Shown here: piece by piece, positions 15,158 to 23,651 of the stretch | Position numbering within the stretch: position 1 is the stretch's first letter | Layout: every line of letters starts with the position of its first letter | NCBI GenBank assembly: GCA_017390585.1 | Contig: JAFPBB010000008.1 | Span: 21,832 to 85,831, forward strand | Direction: 5' to 3' | DNA from: Tidjanibacter sp. | GTDB taxonomy: Bacteria; Bacteroidota; Bacteroidia; Bacteroidales; Rikenellaceae | Length of the DNA stretch: 64,000 nt | Notes under the pieces: generated by a model | What the model was told of the DNA's origin: nothing | The model's input: only the letters and a program-made list of their open reading frames with translations | Databases searched by the model: none | Position numbers and translations under genes: made by a program

Positions 15158-15967
15158 TTAAAGCTCGAGGCTACCGAGGAATTTCGACAGCACGGTGGCG
15201 TAGATGTTCACATATTTAATTTCCCCCACCGAGTCGATGCTCTGAATCCCAACGGGAGTGAAGAGCATCATTTCGTCATAGTGCTCCACATCGTCTATGT
15301 GGAGTGGCTCTTCTATTACCCTCAATCCTGCAAGTTCGGCCACGCGAAACATCATATCTCTTTCGGTTGAGGGGCGAGCTCCTGCGCCGAGTGGCGTTGT
15401 GAGCAGTGCGCGCCCCCTCATCGCAAAGAGCGGATTGTCGCCCGAGGAGAGCAGGTGGCCTGCACGGTTGGCTCGGAGAGCTATGGTGTAGCCACGCGAG
15501 GCGGCGTAGTTGTCGGTATAGCGGGCGGCGGTGCGAGAAACGGCGGTGAGGTGTTTCTCGAAGGGAATCTCGTAGTTGGCAATGGTTGCGCGAGGACGTA
15601 TGGTCTGCAGAGCAAGTCCCTCGTAGGGGGTGGTTGCCTCGTGGAGGATTAGTCGGTCGAGGGTGCCGCTTGCCGAGGGAATGAAGTAGAGATTCACCGT
15701 GTTGCCTCCCTCGGGATAGAGACCAAAATAGAGCAGGTTGCGAATCTCGACGGCAATCTCTTCCACGCCACATTGGGGGCGCGTGCCAAAGAGCACTTTG
15801 CACGACTCGGCTGCGTAGCGGAGTTTATCTTTCAGGGCCAAAGGCTTGTATCCAAATGTATTGATGGTTGTGTAGACCCAGTTGGCCCCCAAGAGTTTCG
15901 AGGGGTCCAACTCGGCCTCCTGCCAAGTGGTGAGCCTACCGTTGAGGGATATCCTGTTCACTGCCAT
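15158..15967 (-). CDS. Class IV aminotransferase-like (PLP fold type IV) protein
   Basis: A 269-residue protein aligning to branched-chain aminotransferase/aminodeoxychorismate lyase folds: NWVYTTINTFGYKPLALKDKL near 29-49, then RGYTIALRANRAGHLLSSGDNPLFAMRG in two halves around 158-185, TTPLGAGARPSTERDMMFRVA and the EEPLHIDDVEHYDEMMLF end. The catalytic lysine is not obvious: the residue aligned by spacing lies near 138-145, where Lys138 is the only lysine and the later position is Arg145. It may be an active enzyme with shifted spacing or a divergent one. Last gene of the murB-tilS-holA run. Confidence 0.65.
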   Translation of the reverse strand: MAVNRISLNGRLTTWQEAELDPSKLLGANWVYTTINTFGYKPLALKDKLRYAAESCKVLFGTRPQCGVEEIAVEIRNLLYFGLYPEGGNTVNLYFIPSASGTLDRLILHEATTPYEGLALQTIRPRATIANYEIPFEKHLTAVSRTAARYTDNYAASRGYTIALRANRAGHLLSSGDNPLFAMRGRALLTTPLGAGARPSTERDMMFRVAELAGLRVIEEPLHIDDVEHYDEMMLFTPVGIQSIDSVGEIKYVNIYATVLSKFLGSLEL

Positions 15968-16010
15968 AGTTTGCGGATTGACACTTCTTTTTGGGGGAGT
16001 GAGAGCCTCC

Positions 16011-17081
16011 CTAACACATCATTATCTTCATCAGCAGCTCGCGCAGCAGTTCGCCTTGGTCGGCACCTCCCGACTCAATTCCCTTACCCTTCATATCATA
16101 TTCGCGGATGAGTCCGAGGATGATGAAAATCTTTTTGTTGGGATAGAGTTGTGCGGCTTGTTTGTAGCCACTCAACACAAAGGGGCTCACCTTGATGAGT
16201 GCGGCGAGCTCGCCATCGTTTGCGGGGGGCATACCTTTGACTCTGGTCTGCCAATCGCGATAGTTGATGGTGAAGAGCTTCTGGAAGTAGGCAAAGAGGG
16301 TCGAGGTGGTCACCACCAGGGGGTGGTTTTTCGGGTTGCGCGCAAAGTTGTCGGCAATCATCATTGCGCGAGCAAAATGCTTGTGTGCAACAGCCTCTAT
16401 CAACTCGAAGTTGTTGAAATCCTTGCTGATGCCAATGTTTTGTTCGATGTGGTCGGCAGTGATAATCTTGGTACCCTGTGGCAGACGAGTGAATAGTTTG
16501 TCGAACTCACCCACAATCTTGGCCACATCCGTACCCACAAAGTCGGTCACCATCTTGAGAGCCTTCTCCTCGATGGCACAACCCTTGGTACTCTTCAGGT
16601 GGGTGGCAATCCAGGGTGCCAGCTCGTTGTCGTAGGGGCGTGGCGACTCGAACACAATGCCCTTTGCGAGGGAGTGTTTGTAGAGTGCCGAGCGTTTGTC
16701 GATGCTCTTACCCTTGCAGGCAATAATCAGAATGGTGGATGCAACGGGCGAGGCGGTGTAGATGGAGAGGTTGTCGATTTTGCGGAGCGATGCGGCGTCC
16801 TTGATTATGATTACCATCTTGCCACCCATCATCGGCACCTGACGCGCATAGTTGATGATGATGCCCTCGTCGGTGACATCCTTACCATAGATGACCAACT
16901 GATTGAAAGCCTTTTCGTGTTCCTCCAGAATGGAGTCTGCGAGCAGATCCGTCAGCTGGTCGATGAAATAGCCCTCCTCGCCCATAAGTAAGTATATGGG
17001 TGCAAATCGTTTTGCTTTTATGTCGGCCACGAGCCTCTCATATTGCGAGAAGGCGTCGCGGAAACGGATGCTCTTTGCCAT
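16011..17081 (-). CDS. holA: DNA polymerase III subunit delta
   Basis: A 356-residue clamp-loader delta subunit. The N-terminal AAA+-like domain starts FAPIYLLMGEEGYFIDQLTD and has the KMVIIIKDAASL strand, NLSIYTASPVASTILIIACKG, and the C-terminal collar region (LIEAVAHKHFARAMMIADNFARNPK, GYKQAAQLYPNKKIFIILGL). As expected for delta there is no functional Walker A. Delta opens the sliding clamp during loading. It sits 43 bases upstream of the aminotransferase-like gene and 48 bases after tilS. Confidence 0.9.
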   Translation of the reverse strand: MAKSIRFRDAFSQYERLVADIKAKRFAPIYLLMGEEGYFIDQLTDLLADSILEEHEKAFNQLVIYGKDVTDEGIIINYARQVPMMGGKMVIIIKDAASLRKIDNLSIYTASPVASTILIIACKGKSIDKRSALYKHSLAKGIVFESPRPYDNELAPWIATHLKSTKGCAIEEKALKMVTDFVGTDVAKIVGEFDKLFTRLPQGTKIITADHIEQNIGISKDFNNFELIEAVAHKHFARAMMIADNFARNPKNHPLVVTTSTLFAYFQKLFTINYRDWQTRVKGMPPANDGELAALIKVSPFVLSGYKQAAQLYPNKKIFIILGLIREYDMKGKGIESGGADQGELLRELLMKIMMC

Positions 17082-17129
17082 AGGGGTGTGTGGGTTGGAT
17101 TGTTCGCGGTTTGTCGGACTAATGATGGG

Positions 17130-18473
17130 TTAGAGGGTCTCTTTTGTCAGACGGAGCACATTCTCTGTCGAGGAGGTGATTTTGTGGCGATTGTCGATGC
17201 GACGACCCACCAACCACACGATTCTCTCGCCCGAGGTGAGAACAAATTGGCGCCTCTTCTCTGCCATCGAAACCTTGTTGTCGATCAAAAAGTCGCTCAC
17301 CTTCTTCTCCTCCGTCATTCCGAGTGGGATGAAGCGGTCGCCCTCTCTCCATTTGCGCAGAACCAAGGGTTCGGAGAGGGTGTCGAGGTCGAGCAGAGCG
17401 ATGTGCTCGGGGAGTCGGAGTGCGTCGACGGTGTCCACATCGAGCTTCTCGAGGTAGATGACCGACCCTCCGCAGTAGACTCTGTTGCGGGAGAGGTCTA
17501 CCTCCACAGCGCAGTCATCCTCTTCCTCTATGCGTGTGATGACAATCCTGCCACGGTCTGTGTAGGCCACCCAATCTTTGGCATAGAAACGTCTGCCCGT
17601 AGTGCCCGATTTGAGCGCTTCGCAGAGCGAGTCGACCACATCACCTTTGAAGCCGTAGTTCTGACTCATCAACTCGTAGATGACAAAGTTGAGAGGGAAT
17701 CCGGGGTCGATTTTCTCGGGGTGGATTATGTCCTCCCTGCCGGTGTGCTCCACCGAGTCGCGCGCAATCTTTTCGATGGCGTGGTTGATGAAGAGTTGTG
17801 TCTCGGTAAGTCGGTCTACATTGCTCGACATTATGGCCGTGAATTGGGGCACAATCTCTCGGAGTCGGGGTACGATGCCTATGCGGATTTTGTTGCGAAG
17901 ATATTTGGTTGAGCGATTCGAGGAGTCCTCTCGGTAGGGGATTGAGTGGTGCTTGGCATACTCCTTAATCTCGTGGCGCGAAGCAAAGAGCAGGGGTCGT
18001 ATCACCTTGCCATTGAGCACGCTGATGCCCGTGAGACCTTTGAGACCCGTGCCTCGGAGGAGGTTGATGAAGAAGGTCTCAATGCTGTCGTCGGCGTGGT
18101 GTGCCACGGCAATGGTGTCGTAGCCCTCGGAGGCACACAGCTCGTCGAACCAAGCGTAGCGCAATCTGCGTGCGGCCATCTGCACACTTTCGCCCGTGAG
18201 TGCCATCTCCCCCTTGGTGTCGAAACGGCGGTTGAAGTGCCTGATGCCGAGCTTCTTGGCTTGGAGTTCAACGAGCACTTCGTCCTCCTCGCTCTCGGTG
18301 CCGCGCAAGCAGAAATTGCAGTGTGCCACTGCCACATTGTAACCCGCCTCCACAAAGAGGTGCATCATCACCATCGAATCGACACCGCCACTGACGGTCA
18401 GGATTATTCGACTCTCCGGAGTGGCAAGTTTGTGCTCAACGATATATCTGCGAAACTTCTCTAAAAGTGTCAT
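17130..18473 (-). CDS. tilS: tRNA(Ile)-lysidine synthase
   Basis: A 447-residue N-type ATP-pyrophosphatase that converts C34 of tRNA-Ile(CAU) to lysidine, an essential step for reading AUA. The P-loop SGGVDS is at 28-33, followed by VAHCNFCLRG, AVAHHADDSIETFFINLLRGTGLKGL and RPLLFASRHEIKEYA. The C-terminal TilS substrate-binding region (LRKWREGDRFIPLGM, KKVSDFLIDNKV) is intact. It follows murB by 13 bases. Confidence 0.93.
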   Translation of the reverse strand: MTLLEKFRRYIVEHKLATPESRIILTVSGGVDSMVMMHLFVEAGYNVAVAHCNFCLRGTESEEDEVLVELQAKKLGIRHFNRRFDTKGEMALTGESVQMAARRLRYAWFDELCASEGYDTIAVAHHADDSIETFFINLLRGTGLKGLTGISVLNGKVIRPLLFASRHEIKEYAKHHSIPYREDSSNRSTKYLRNKIRIGIVPRLREIVPQFTAIMSSNVDRLTETQLFINHAIEKIARDSVEHTGREDIIHPEKIDPGFPLNFVIYELMSQNYGFKGDVVDSLCEALKSGTTGRRFYAKDWVAYTDRGRIVITRIEEEDDCAVEVDLSRNRVYCGGSVIYLEKLDVDTVDALRLPEHIALLDLDTLSEPLVLRKWREGDRFIPLGMTEEKKVSDFLIDNKVSMAEKRRQFVLTSGERIVWLVGRRIDNRHKITSSTENVLRLTKETL

Positions 18474-18486
18474 TTTACAACTCTAA

Positions 18487-19521
18487 CTATAAGATGTTTA
18501 CCTCGGGGCTAATTTCCACCCCAAATTTCTCATTAACCTCTCGGCATATTTGCTCGGCAAGGGCTGTGACCTCCTTGCCCGTGGCTCCGCCGAGATTGAC
18601 CAAAACCAATGCCTGATGTGCGTGGACTGCTGCACGTCCCACTCTCCTGCCTTTCCATCCGAGATGGTCTATCATCCATCCGGTGGCAATCTTGAGATGC
18701 TCCCCACTTCCTGCGACAGGGTAGATGGGCATCTCGGGATAGAGCTCTTTGAGCCTCTCCACCTGGGGGCGTGGAAGTATGGGGTTTTTGAAGAAACTGC
18801 CTGCATTCCCGAGCACCTTTGGGTCGGGCAGTTTCGATGCACGAATGCGGATTACGGCCTCGCGTATCTTGGCCGGGGTGAGCTCGCCGCCAATGCTCTC
18901 CACCTCGGGGCGGAGTGTGCCGTAGTCGAGTCGTGGAGCAGGGATGGAGGAGAGTCGGTAGACTACGGCGGTGATGAGTGCCTTGCCGGAGAGAGCGTGC
19001 TTGAAGATGCTTTCGCGGTAGCCGAACTCACACTCCACCTGGGGGATGCTCTTTAGCTCGAGAGTCTCCAGGTCGAGATACTCCACTCGCTCAATAATGT
19101 CCTTGGCCTCAACTCCATAGGCGCCAATGTTCTGCACTGCCGAGGCTCCCACGCTGCTCGGTATGGCGGAGAGATTCTCTGCTCCCCAAAGTCCTTCGGC
19201 CGTACATCTCGCCACGACGTTGTCCCACACTTCACCGGCATTGGCTCGGATGAGAGTGTAGTGGTCGTTGCGGAAGATGGTCTCCATTCCGGTGGCGGTG
19301 GAGAGGAGGATGGTGCCCTTGTAATCCTCGGTGAAGAGGGTGTTGCAGCCGTGACCGAGGATGGTCCACTTCTCGCCATTGCGGAGGAAGTTGCCACCCT
19401 CACCCCGCAAGAAATCGGCCAATGCCTCTGCCGACGACCACTCTATGAGTCGGTTGGCTGTTGCGCTGGTGCCAAATGAGGTGAGCGACGAGAGCTCTTT
19501 ATTTTCTGTAATCCGTATCAT
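18487..19521 (-). CDS. murB: UDP-N-acetylenolpyruvoylglucosamine reductase
   Basis: A 344-residue MurB, the FAD/NADPH enzyme that reduces UDP-GlcNAc-enolpyruvate to UDP-MurNAc in peptidoglycan synthesis. Visible are NRLIEWSSAEAL (FAD domain), ILGHGCNTLF, GLWGAENLSAIPSSVGASAVQNIGAYG, FGYRESIFKH, and LGNAGSFFKNP with the catalytic Ser. The long insert after PNP-like LPRPQVERL and IDHLGWKGRRVGRAAVH fits the E. coli type I enzyme. First gene of the operon; its promoter box ends only about 10 bases before the ATG. Confidence 0.93.
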   Translation of the reverse strand: MIRITENKELSSLTSFGTSATANRLIEWSSAEALADFLRGEGGNFLRNGEKWTILGHGCNTLFTEDYKGTILLSTATGMETIFRNDHYTLIRANAGEVWDNVVARCTAEGLWGAENLSAIPSSVGASAVQNIGAYGVEAKDIIERVEYLDLETLELKSIPQVECEFGYRESIFKHALSGKALITAVVYRLSSIPAPRLDYGTLRPEVESIGGELTPAKIREAVIRIRASKLPDPKVLGNAGSFFKNPILPRPQVERLKELYPEMPIYPVAGSGEHLKIATGWMIDHLGWKGRRVGRAAVHAHQALVLVNLGGATGKEVTALAEQICREVNEKFGVEISPEVNIL

Positions 19522-19530
19522 ATCAACCTA

Positions 19531-19538
19531 CAAAGGTA
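19531..19538 (-). promoter_or_regulatory. Putative -7 promoter box for the murB operon
   Basis: TACCTTTG on the minus strand, 9 bases before the murB ATG (19521), so the mRNA leader would be only a few bases. Confidence 0.55.
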
Positions 19539-19642
19539 AGTATTTTTGCAGAAATTATCCTCTTTAGCCCCATAAAAGGTTTCCGAAGGTGAATTTTAGG
19601 AGAAAATCGCGCGTTGCATTTTGAAAATCGAACATTAAATCC

Positions 19643-19650
19643 TAACTTTG
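19643..19650 (+). promoter_or_regulatory. Putative -7 promoter box for the DUF4301 gene
   Basis: TAACTTTG on the plus strand, about 75 bases before the chosen ATG at 19724. Confidence 0.5.
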
Positions 19651-19723
19651 GCGGATTAATTTTTATAAAATTAAGGTGTCGGAAACTAACAACAATACCA
19701 TAAATACCCTAAACTATCCCATT

Positions 19724-21178
19724 ATGTTTACCAAAGATGACCTCCTTCAGATTGAAAACCACGGACTTAGCCGTGAAGCAGTAGAAAAACAAGTGGAGAA
19801 TTTCCGCAAAGGTTTCCCCTTCCTGAAGATTATTCGCTCGGCCCGAGTGGGCGACGGCATTATTGCAGTGGACGAGGCTGCTGCCGATGCTTTGCGCGCC
19901 GACTACAGAGAGGCTCAAGGTAAACTCAAAATTGAGAAATTTGTTCCTGCAAGTGGCGCTGCAACTCGTATGTTCAAGGACCTCTTCTCCTATGTGGAGA
20001 GCGGCGAGATGAATCCCGTGGTGGAGAAACTTGCAGCCAATATGGATAAATTTGCCTTTGCCGAGAGTCTCGCAGAGAAGGTTGCTCCCGAGGCAACCCT
20101 CAAGGAGAAGGTGGAGGCTATTGTGGGTGCAGGACTCGAGTATGGCTCCAAGCCCAAAGGTCTTCTCCTCTTCCACAACTATGTGACCGGACCCCGCACT
20201 CCTTTCGAGGAGCATTTGGCCGAGGGTGCTATGTATGCCTCGAGCAACGGAGAGGTGAACATCCATTTCACCGTGTCGCCCGAGCACGTCGAGGGCTTCA
20301 GCACACTCTTCGAGAGCGTGAGGGAGCGCTACGAGAACCGCTATGAGGTGAAATACAACATCTCGATGTCGGTGCAGAAAAGTAGTACCGACACCATCGC
20401 CGTGAATGAGGATTGCACTCCTTTCCGTGAGGGAGATGGCTCTCTGCTCTTCCGCCCTGCAGGCCACGGTGCGCTCATTGAGAATCTCAATGACATCGAC
20501 GCCGATGTTATCTTCATCAAGACTATCGACAACGTTGCTCCCGACCACCTGAAGGCCGACACCATCAAGTACAAAGAGGTGTTGGCAGGTCTGCTTGTCG
20601 CCACCCAGGCTCGTGTGTTCCACTTTGTGGAGCAGTTGGAGAAGGGTGAGGCCGACCTCGAGGAGGTGAAGAACTTTGTTGAGAAGGAGCTGTGCGTGGT
20701 GCTTCCCGAGAGCGTTAAGGCTCTTGAGGGCGAGGCTATGGCTGCGGCTCTGCTGAGGGTGCTCGACCGTCCTTTGAGGGTGTGCGGTATGGTGCGTAAC
20801 GAGGGTGAGCCTGGTGGCGGTCCCTTCTGGGCAGAGGATTCGGAGGGCAAGGTGGCCCTTCAGATTGCCGAGTCGTCGCAGATTGCGCCCGAGCAGAAGG
20901 CCCTGATGGCTGAGGCTACCCACTTCAACCCCGTGGATCTTGTGTGCGCTACTCGCAACTATAAGGGAGAGAAATACGACTTCAGGAACTTCACCGACCC
21001 CGCAACCGGTTTCATTTCGAGCAAGTCGAAAAACGGACGCACACTCTTGGCTCAGGAGCTGCCCGGCTTGTGGAATGGCGCGATGTCGTCGTGGAATACC
21101 CTTTTTGTGGAGGTGCCCATCTCGACCTTCTCGCCCGTGAAGGTGGTTACTGACCTCTTGCGCCCCGAACACCAATAA
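19724..21178 (+). CDS. DUF4301 family protein
   Basis: A 484-residue cytoplasmic protein of the Bacteroidetes DUF4301 family. Hallmark stretches are VPASGAATRMFKDLFSY, KPKGLLLFHNY, TPFEEHLAEGAMYA, FRPAGHGALIENLNDIDADVIFIKTIDNV and CGMVRNEGEPGGGPFW. The pattern (an SGAATRM loop and a GHGA-N motif) resembles nucleotidyltransferase-like or sugar-phosphate enzymes, but no activity is established to my knowledge. A GTG at 19676 gives 16 more residues (MSETNNNT...); the ATG was preferred because family members usually begin near MFTKDDL. It is followed after 12 bases by the HELFH lipoprotein gene. Confidence 0.82.
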   Translation: MFTKDDLLQIENHGLSREAVEKQVENFRKGFPFLKIIRSARVGDGIIAVDEAAADALRADYREAQGKLKIEKFVPASGAATRMFKDLFSYVESGEMNPVVEKLAANMDKFAFAESLAEKVAPEATLKEKVEAIVGAGLEYGSKPKGLLLFHNYVTGPRTPFEEHLAEGAMYASSNGEVNIHFTVSPEHVEGFSTLFESVRERYENRYEVKYNISMSVQKSSTDTIAVNEDCTPFREGDGSLLFRPAGHGALIENLNDIDADVIFIKTIDNVAPDHLKADTIKYKEVLAGLLVATQARVFHFVEQLEKGEADLEEVKNFVEKELCVVLPESVKALEGEAMAAALLRVLDRPLRVCGMVRNEGEPGGGPFWAEDSEGKVALQIAESSQIAPEQKALMAEATHFNPVDLVCATRNYKGEKYDFRNFTDPATGFISSKSKNGRTLLAQELPGLWNGAMSSWNTLFVEVPISTFSPVKVVTDLLRPEHQ

Positions 21179-21190
21179 AAATCGGCATTT

Positions 21191-22786
21191 ATGATGCTTA
21201 ATAAGTCCATGCGTACAACTTGTAGGTTGTTGCCGTTGCTGATGGTGGCGGTGATGCTCTCGGCGTGTGTCAATACGCTCGAACTTGCTGTGCCGAATAG
21301 TAGCGAGCGTGTGGGTGTGACCCACGAGGGCGCCGTGGCTAATGCTCGGGAGTTTTTCAATACTCATTTTGGCAGTTCCACACGCTCGGAGGAGCAACAA
21401 CCCACCCCCGAGGCACCTTACGTGGTGGGCAACCTCGTTCCCGATTGGGAGAGTGGTGTAACGGTCGCAAACGAGGAGAAGTGCTATACCGACTTTGCAA
21501 TGCAGAAGGACTATCACTACTTCTTGTTGCTCGGCGAGGAGGAATCGGAGCAGATGCAGGCGGTAGAGCTATACAGCCGTTTTGTGTCGGTGGAGGATAT
21601 TGCAAATGGCATTACGAGCCAATATGTGGCGACCTACATTCCCGACGAAGAATACTTAAACTCTTATGGCGCGGTAGCTCAGGACTATGGCATAAATTGC
21701 GCTGAGTGGTACGAGTTTTCGGGCGTTGTGCTCTACACTCTGCCACACGGACACCACGTTGCCGCCTATCGCTACAAAGAGGGAGAACTTGTCGCAGAGT
21801 CGTTCCTTTACGACAGCGAACATACCACCGAGCAGAACATCGCCGACTTTATGGCAGTTACGGAAGGAATTAGGGTGAGTGTTGGAGAGTTGTCGGAGGG
21901 TACACGTTCCGATGTTCTTTATGGCGGCACCATTGAGGAGATAGTGATTGTATACGACACAGGATTCCCGATAATCATTATTGATAACACAGACATATGG
22001 GAAACGGGTAACCGCCTGATAGAGCCTTTTGACAACTTCCACATTGTCTTGGGTGGCGGTGGAGGCGGAACAACAACTACCGAGGAAGAAGATGAAGAAG
22101 ACGAGGACTTTGAAAAAAAGTTGGTTGAAGACCTTTTTGACACATCGAACCTCTCAGACGACAAAGTAAAAGAAGTAGGCAAGATGCTTATGGAAATCAT
22201 CCGCGATTGTATGGGGGATGAGTTGTATAGGCAATTGAAAACGATGTACAAGAAAAGTGGGGACATTCTTACAATTATCTATGATCCAAACAATACAGAG
22301 GATTCTATGATTGCATATGGAGATAGTTTTAACTCTAGTGATAAATTTGCACAAACGCTAACTATTAATCTATTTGATACGACGAGTGATGTTCTTTTGC
22401 ATGAGTTGTTTCATGCATATCAGATTTTCTGTGCAAATACAGGTAAAGAATTTGGCATGGCAACGGCAAATTATGAGATAGAAGCACAGTTAGCAAAGTA
22501 TTACTATGCATTTAGAAATAAGGAGCAAATAGCCGTTGAAGAGGCTAATAAATATTACTATACGAAAGGACATCCGTGGTTTGATGTTGCGGATTTATCT
22601 AAATATATATTATTTCAAAAAGAGGGTAAATCGATATATGATGCTAAAGAATATGCAAGACAATTTGCAATGGTTGCCACAAGGTATGTAAATAGTAAAG
22701 GCGATGTAAAATACACATACACCCCCCCTTCTAATGTTGAGGAAACAATTGAAAATTTAACAATATTAAGTAGAAAATGTCAATAA
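21191..22786 (+). CDS. Lipoprotein with glycine linker and HELFH metalloprotease-like C-terminal domain
   Basis: A 531-residue protein I do not recognise as a named family. The signal peptide ends LSAC (lipobox Cys at 26). Residues about 40-285 form an N-terminal beta-rich region with GC content like the neighbours. A GGGGGG linker (288-293) and an acidic stretch TTTTEEEDEEDEDFE follow. The C-terminal part (about 310-531) is AT-rich and carries HELFH at 404-408, the zinc-binding and catalytic HExxH pattern, with Glu429/Glu431 in NYEIEAQLAKYY as possible third ligand. The layout of lipoprotein, constant region, Gly linker and variable enzymatic end is like polymorphic toxins or surface-anchored effectors. 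Two related secreted proteins follow directly, the first one base after the stop. Toxin function is inference only. Confidence 0.6.
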   Translation: MMLNKSMRTTCRLLPLLMVAVMLSACVNTLELAVPNSSERVGVTHEGAVANAREFFNTHFGSSTRSEEQQPTPEAPYVVGNLVPDWESGVTVANEEKCYTDFAMQKDYHYFLLLGEEESEQMQAVELYSRFVSVEDIANGITSQYVATYIPDEEYLNSYGAVAQDYGINCAEWYEFSGVVLYTLPHGHHVAAYRYKEGELVAESFLYDSEHTTEQNIADFMAVTEGIRVSVGELSEGTRSDVLYGGTIEEIVIVYDTGFPIIIIDNTDIWETGNRLIEPFDNFHIVLGGGGGGTTTTEEEDEEDEDFEKKLVEDLFDTSNLSDDKVKEVGKMLMEIIRDCMGDELYRQLKTMYKKSGDILTIIYDPNNTEDSMIAYGDSFNSSDKFAQTLTINLFDTTSDVLLHELFHAYQIFCANTGKEFGMATANYEIEAQLAKYYYAFRNKEQIAVEEANKYYYTKGHPWFDVADLSKYILFQKEGKSIYDAKEYARQFAMVATRYVNSKGDVKYTYTPPSNVEETIENLTILSRKCQ

Positions 22787-22787
22787 T

Positions 22788-23537
22788 ATGAAATGTCGTT
22801 TGTCGCTTGTGTTTTTATTTTGTGTTCAAGTAATTTCAGCACAAGATTACATGAACTACTTGGATTTGAGCATACCTCTACCGCCCGAGGTTTCGGTGTT
22901 TGAAACCATTGAGTTGGATGATTGTACATATATCCGTGAAACGGTAGATGAGGGAAGTGTATATTTGTATAAGGAAGGTAGTCATTCCCGCAAAGACGAG
23001 CCGACATATTTGAATGGTGAACAAGTACCTGATGAGGTATATTGGACAAAGGAAGGGCAGTTCTCCGTGCAACCAAATGCAAAGCAAGCACAACAAATGC
23101 TTTCGATTGTAGATGAAGCATTCATAATGGAGCAAGCCGATGTGTTGAGAGGAACTTTTATGTTCATTGAATTAAGGGTTTCATCCATTACTGGAGAATT
23201 AACCGATGTATATTTTAGTTTTGCCTCAGAAAGTCCTTATGCAAACATACCAATAGAGGTTTTTTGCAACATTGAGCGGAGAATGAAAAATGAACTACAC
23301 TTTGAGATAACCGATTTCGGTAAAAGTTTAACATATAGTTCATTAGGCTGGGCTCACTGCCCAAAGGGCCGAGCAGAGGAGAGTGCGACTGAAACCGAGG
23401 AGGGTGCAGATGGTGGAACAACGAGTGGCAACAACAATAGTTTGCAGACCGACTTGGGCGGCGCTGTGACCGACCGAGGCACAACAAGCAGTGGCGGGCT
23501 TGCCACCCCAATCATCGGCGGATTGGTAACCCCGTAG
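22788..23537 (+). CDS. Secreted protein, DUF5043-like, with conserved tail (copy 1)
   Basis: A 249-residue protein with a signal peptide (MKCRLSLVFLFCVQVISA). The middle, about residues 75-190, has the pattern MLSIVDEAFIMEQADVLRG, FMFIELRVSSITGELTDVYF, IPIEVFCNIERRMKNELHFE. It reminds me of Bacteroides DUF5043 proteins, from memory and unverified. The last 60 residues (from CPKG) are a Thr/Gly/Ser-rich tail ending IIGGLVTP, almost identical to that of the next paralogue. The body is AT-rich and the tail GC-richer. It starts one base after the HELFH lipoprotein stop, so the two are surely co-translated. An immunity or partner role for the metalloprotease-like protein is possible but unproven. 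Confidence 0.55.
   Translation: MKCRLSLVFLFCVQVISAQDYMNYLDLSIPLPPEVSVFETIELDDCTYIRETVDEGSVYLYKEGSHSRKDEPTYLNGEQVPDEVYWTKEGQFSVQPNAKQAQQMLSIVDEAFIMEQADVLRGTFMFIELRVSSITGELTDVYFSFASESPYANIPIEVFCNIERRMKNELHFEITDFGKSLTYSSLGWAHCPKGRAEESATETEEGADGGTTSGNNNSLQTDLGGAVTDRGTTSSGGLATPIIGGLVTP
23358..23537 (+). repeat. 180-bp direct repeat, copy 1 (gene tail)
   Basis: Covers the last 60 codons of the gene at 22788-23537. It differs from copy 2 at 24222-24401 at about five positions; identity stops within a few bases after the stop codon. Confidence 0.9.
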
Positions 23538-23561
23538 AGAGCAAAAGAAATAAAGAAACAA

Positions 23562-23636
23562 GTGAAAAAACGATTAAACATATTACTTTTGTGCATCATT
23601 TGTAGTATAGGAGGTTGTTTCGCACGAACTCAGTGA
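23562..23636 (+). pseudogene. Short ORF encoding an isolated lipoprotein signal peptide, possibly a gene remnant
   Basis: GTG start, 24 residues, MKKRLNILLLCIICSIGGCF then ARTQ and a stop. It looks like a complete lipoprotein signal peptide (lipobox SIGGC) with no mature protein. It lies between the two tail-sharing paralogues, so it may be the leftover start of a third, deleted copy, or a chance ORF. Confidence 0.35.
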
Positions 23637-23651
23637 TAGTTGTGAGTTGTG

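Noticed and set aside
19676-19723. GTG start giving the DUF4301 protein 16 more residues
   Set aside because: The extension (SETNNNTINTLNYPI) is low-complexity and unlike the family; the ATG at 19724 gives the expected start, though the GTG cannot be fully excluded.
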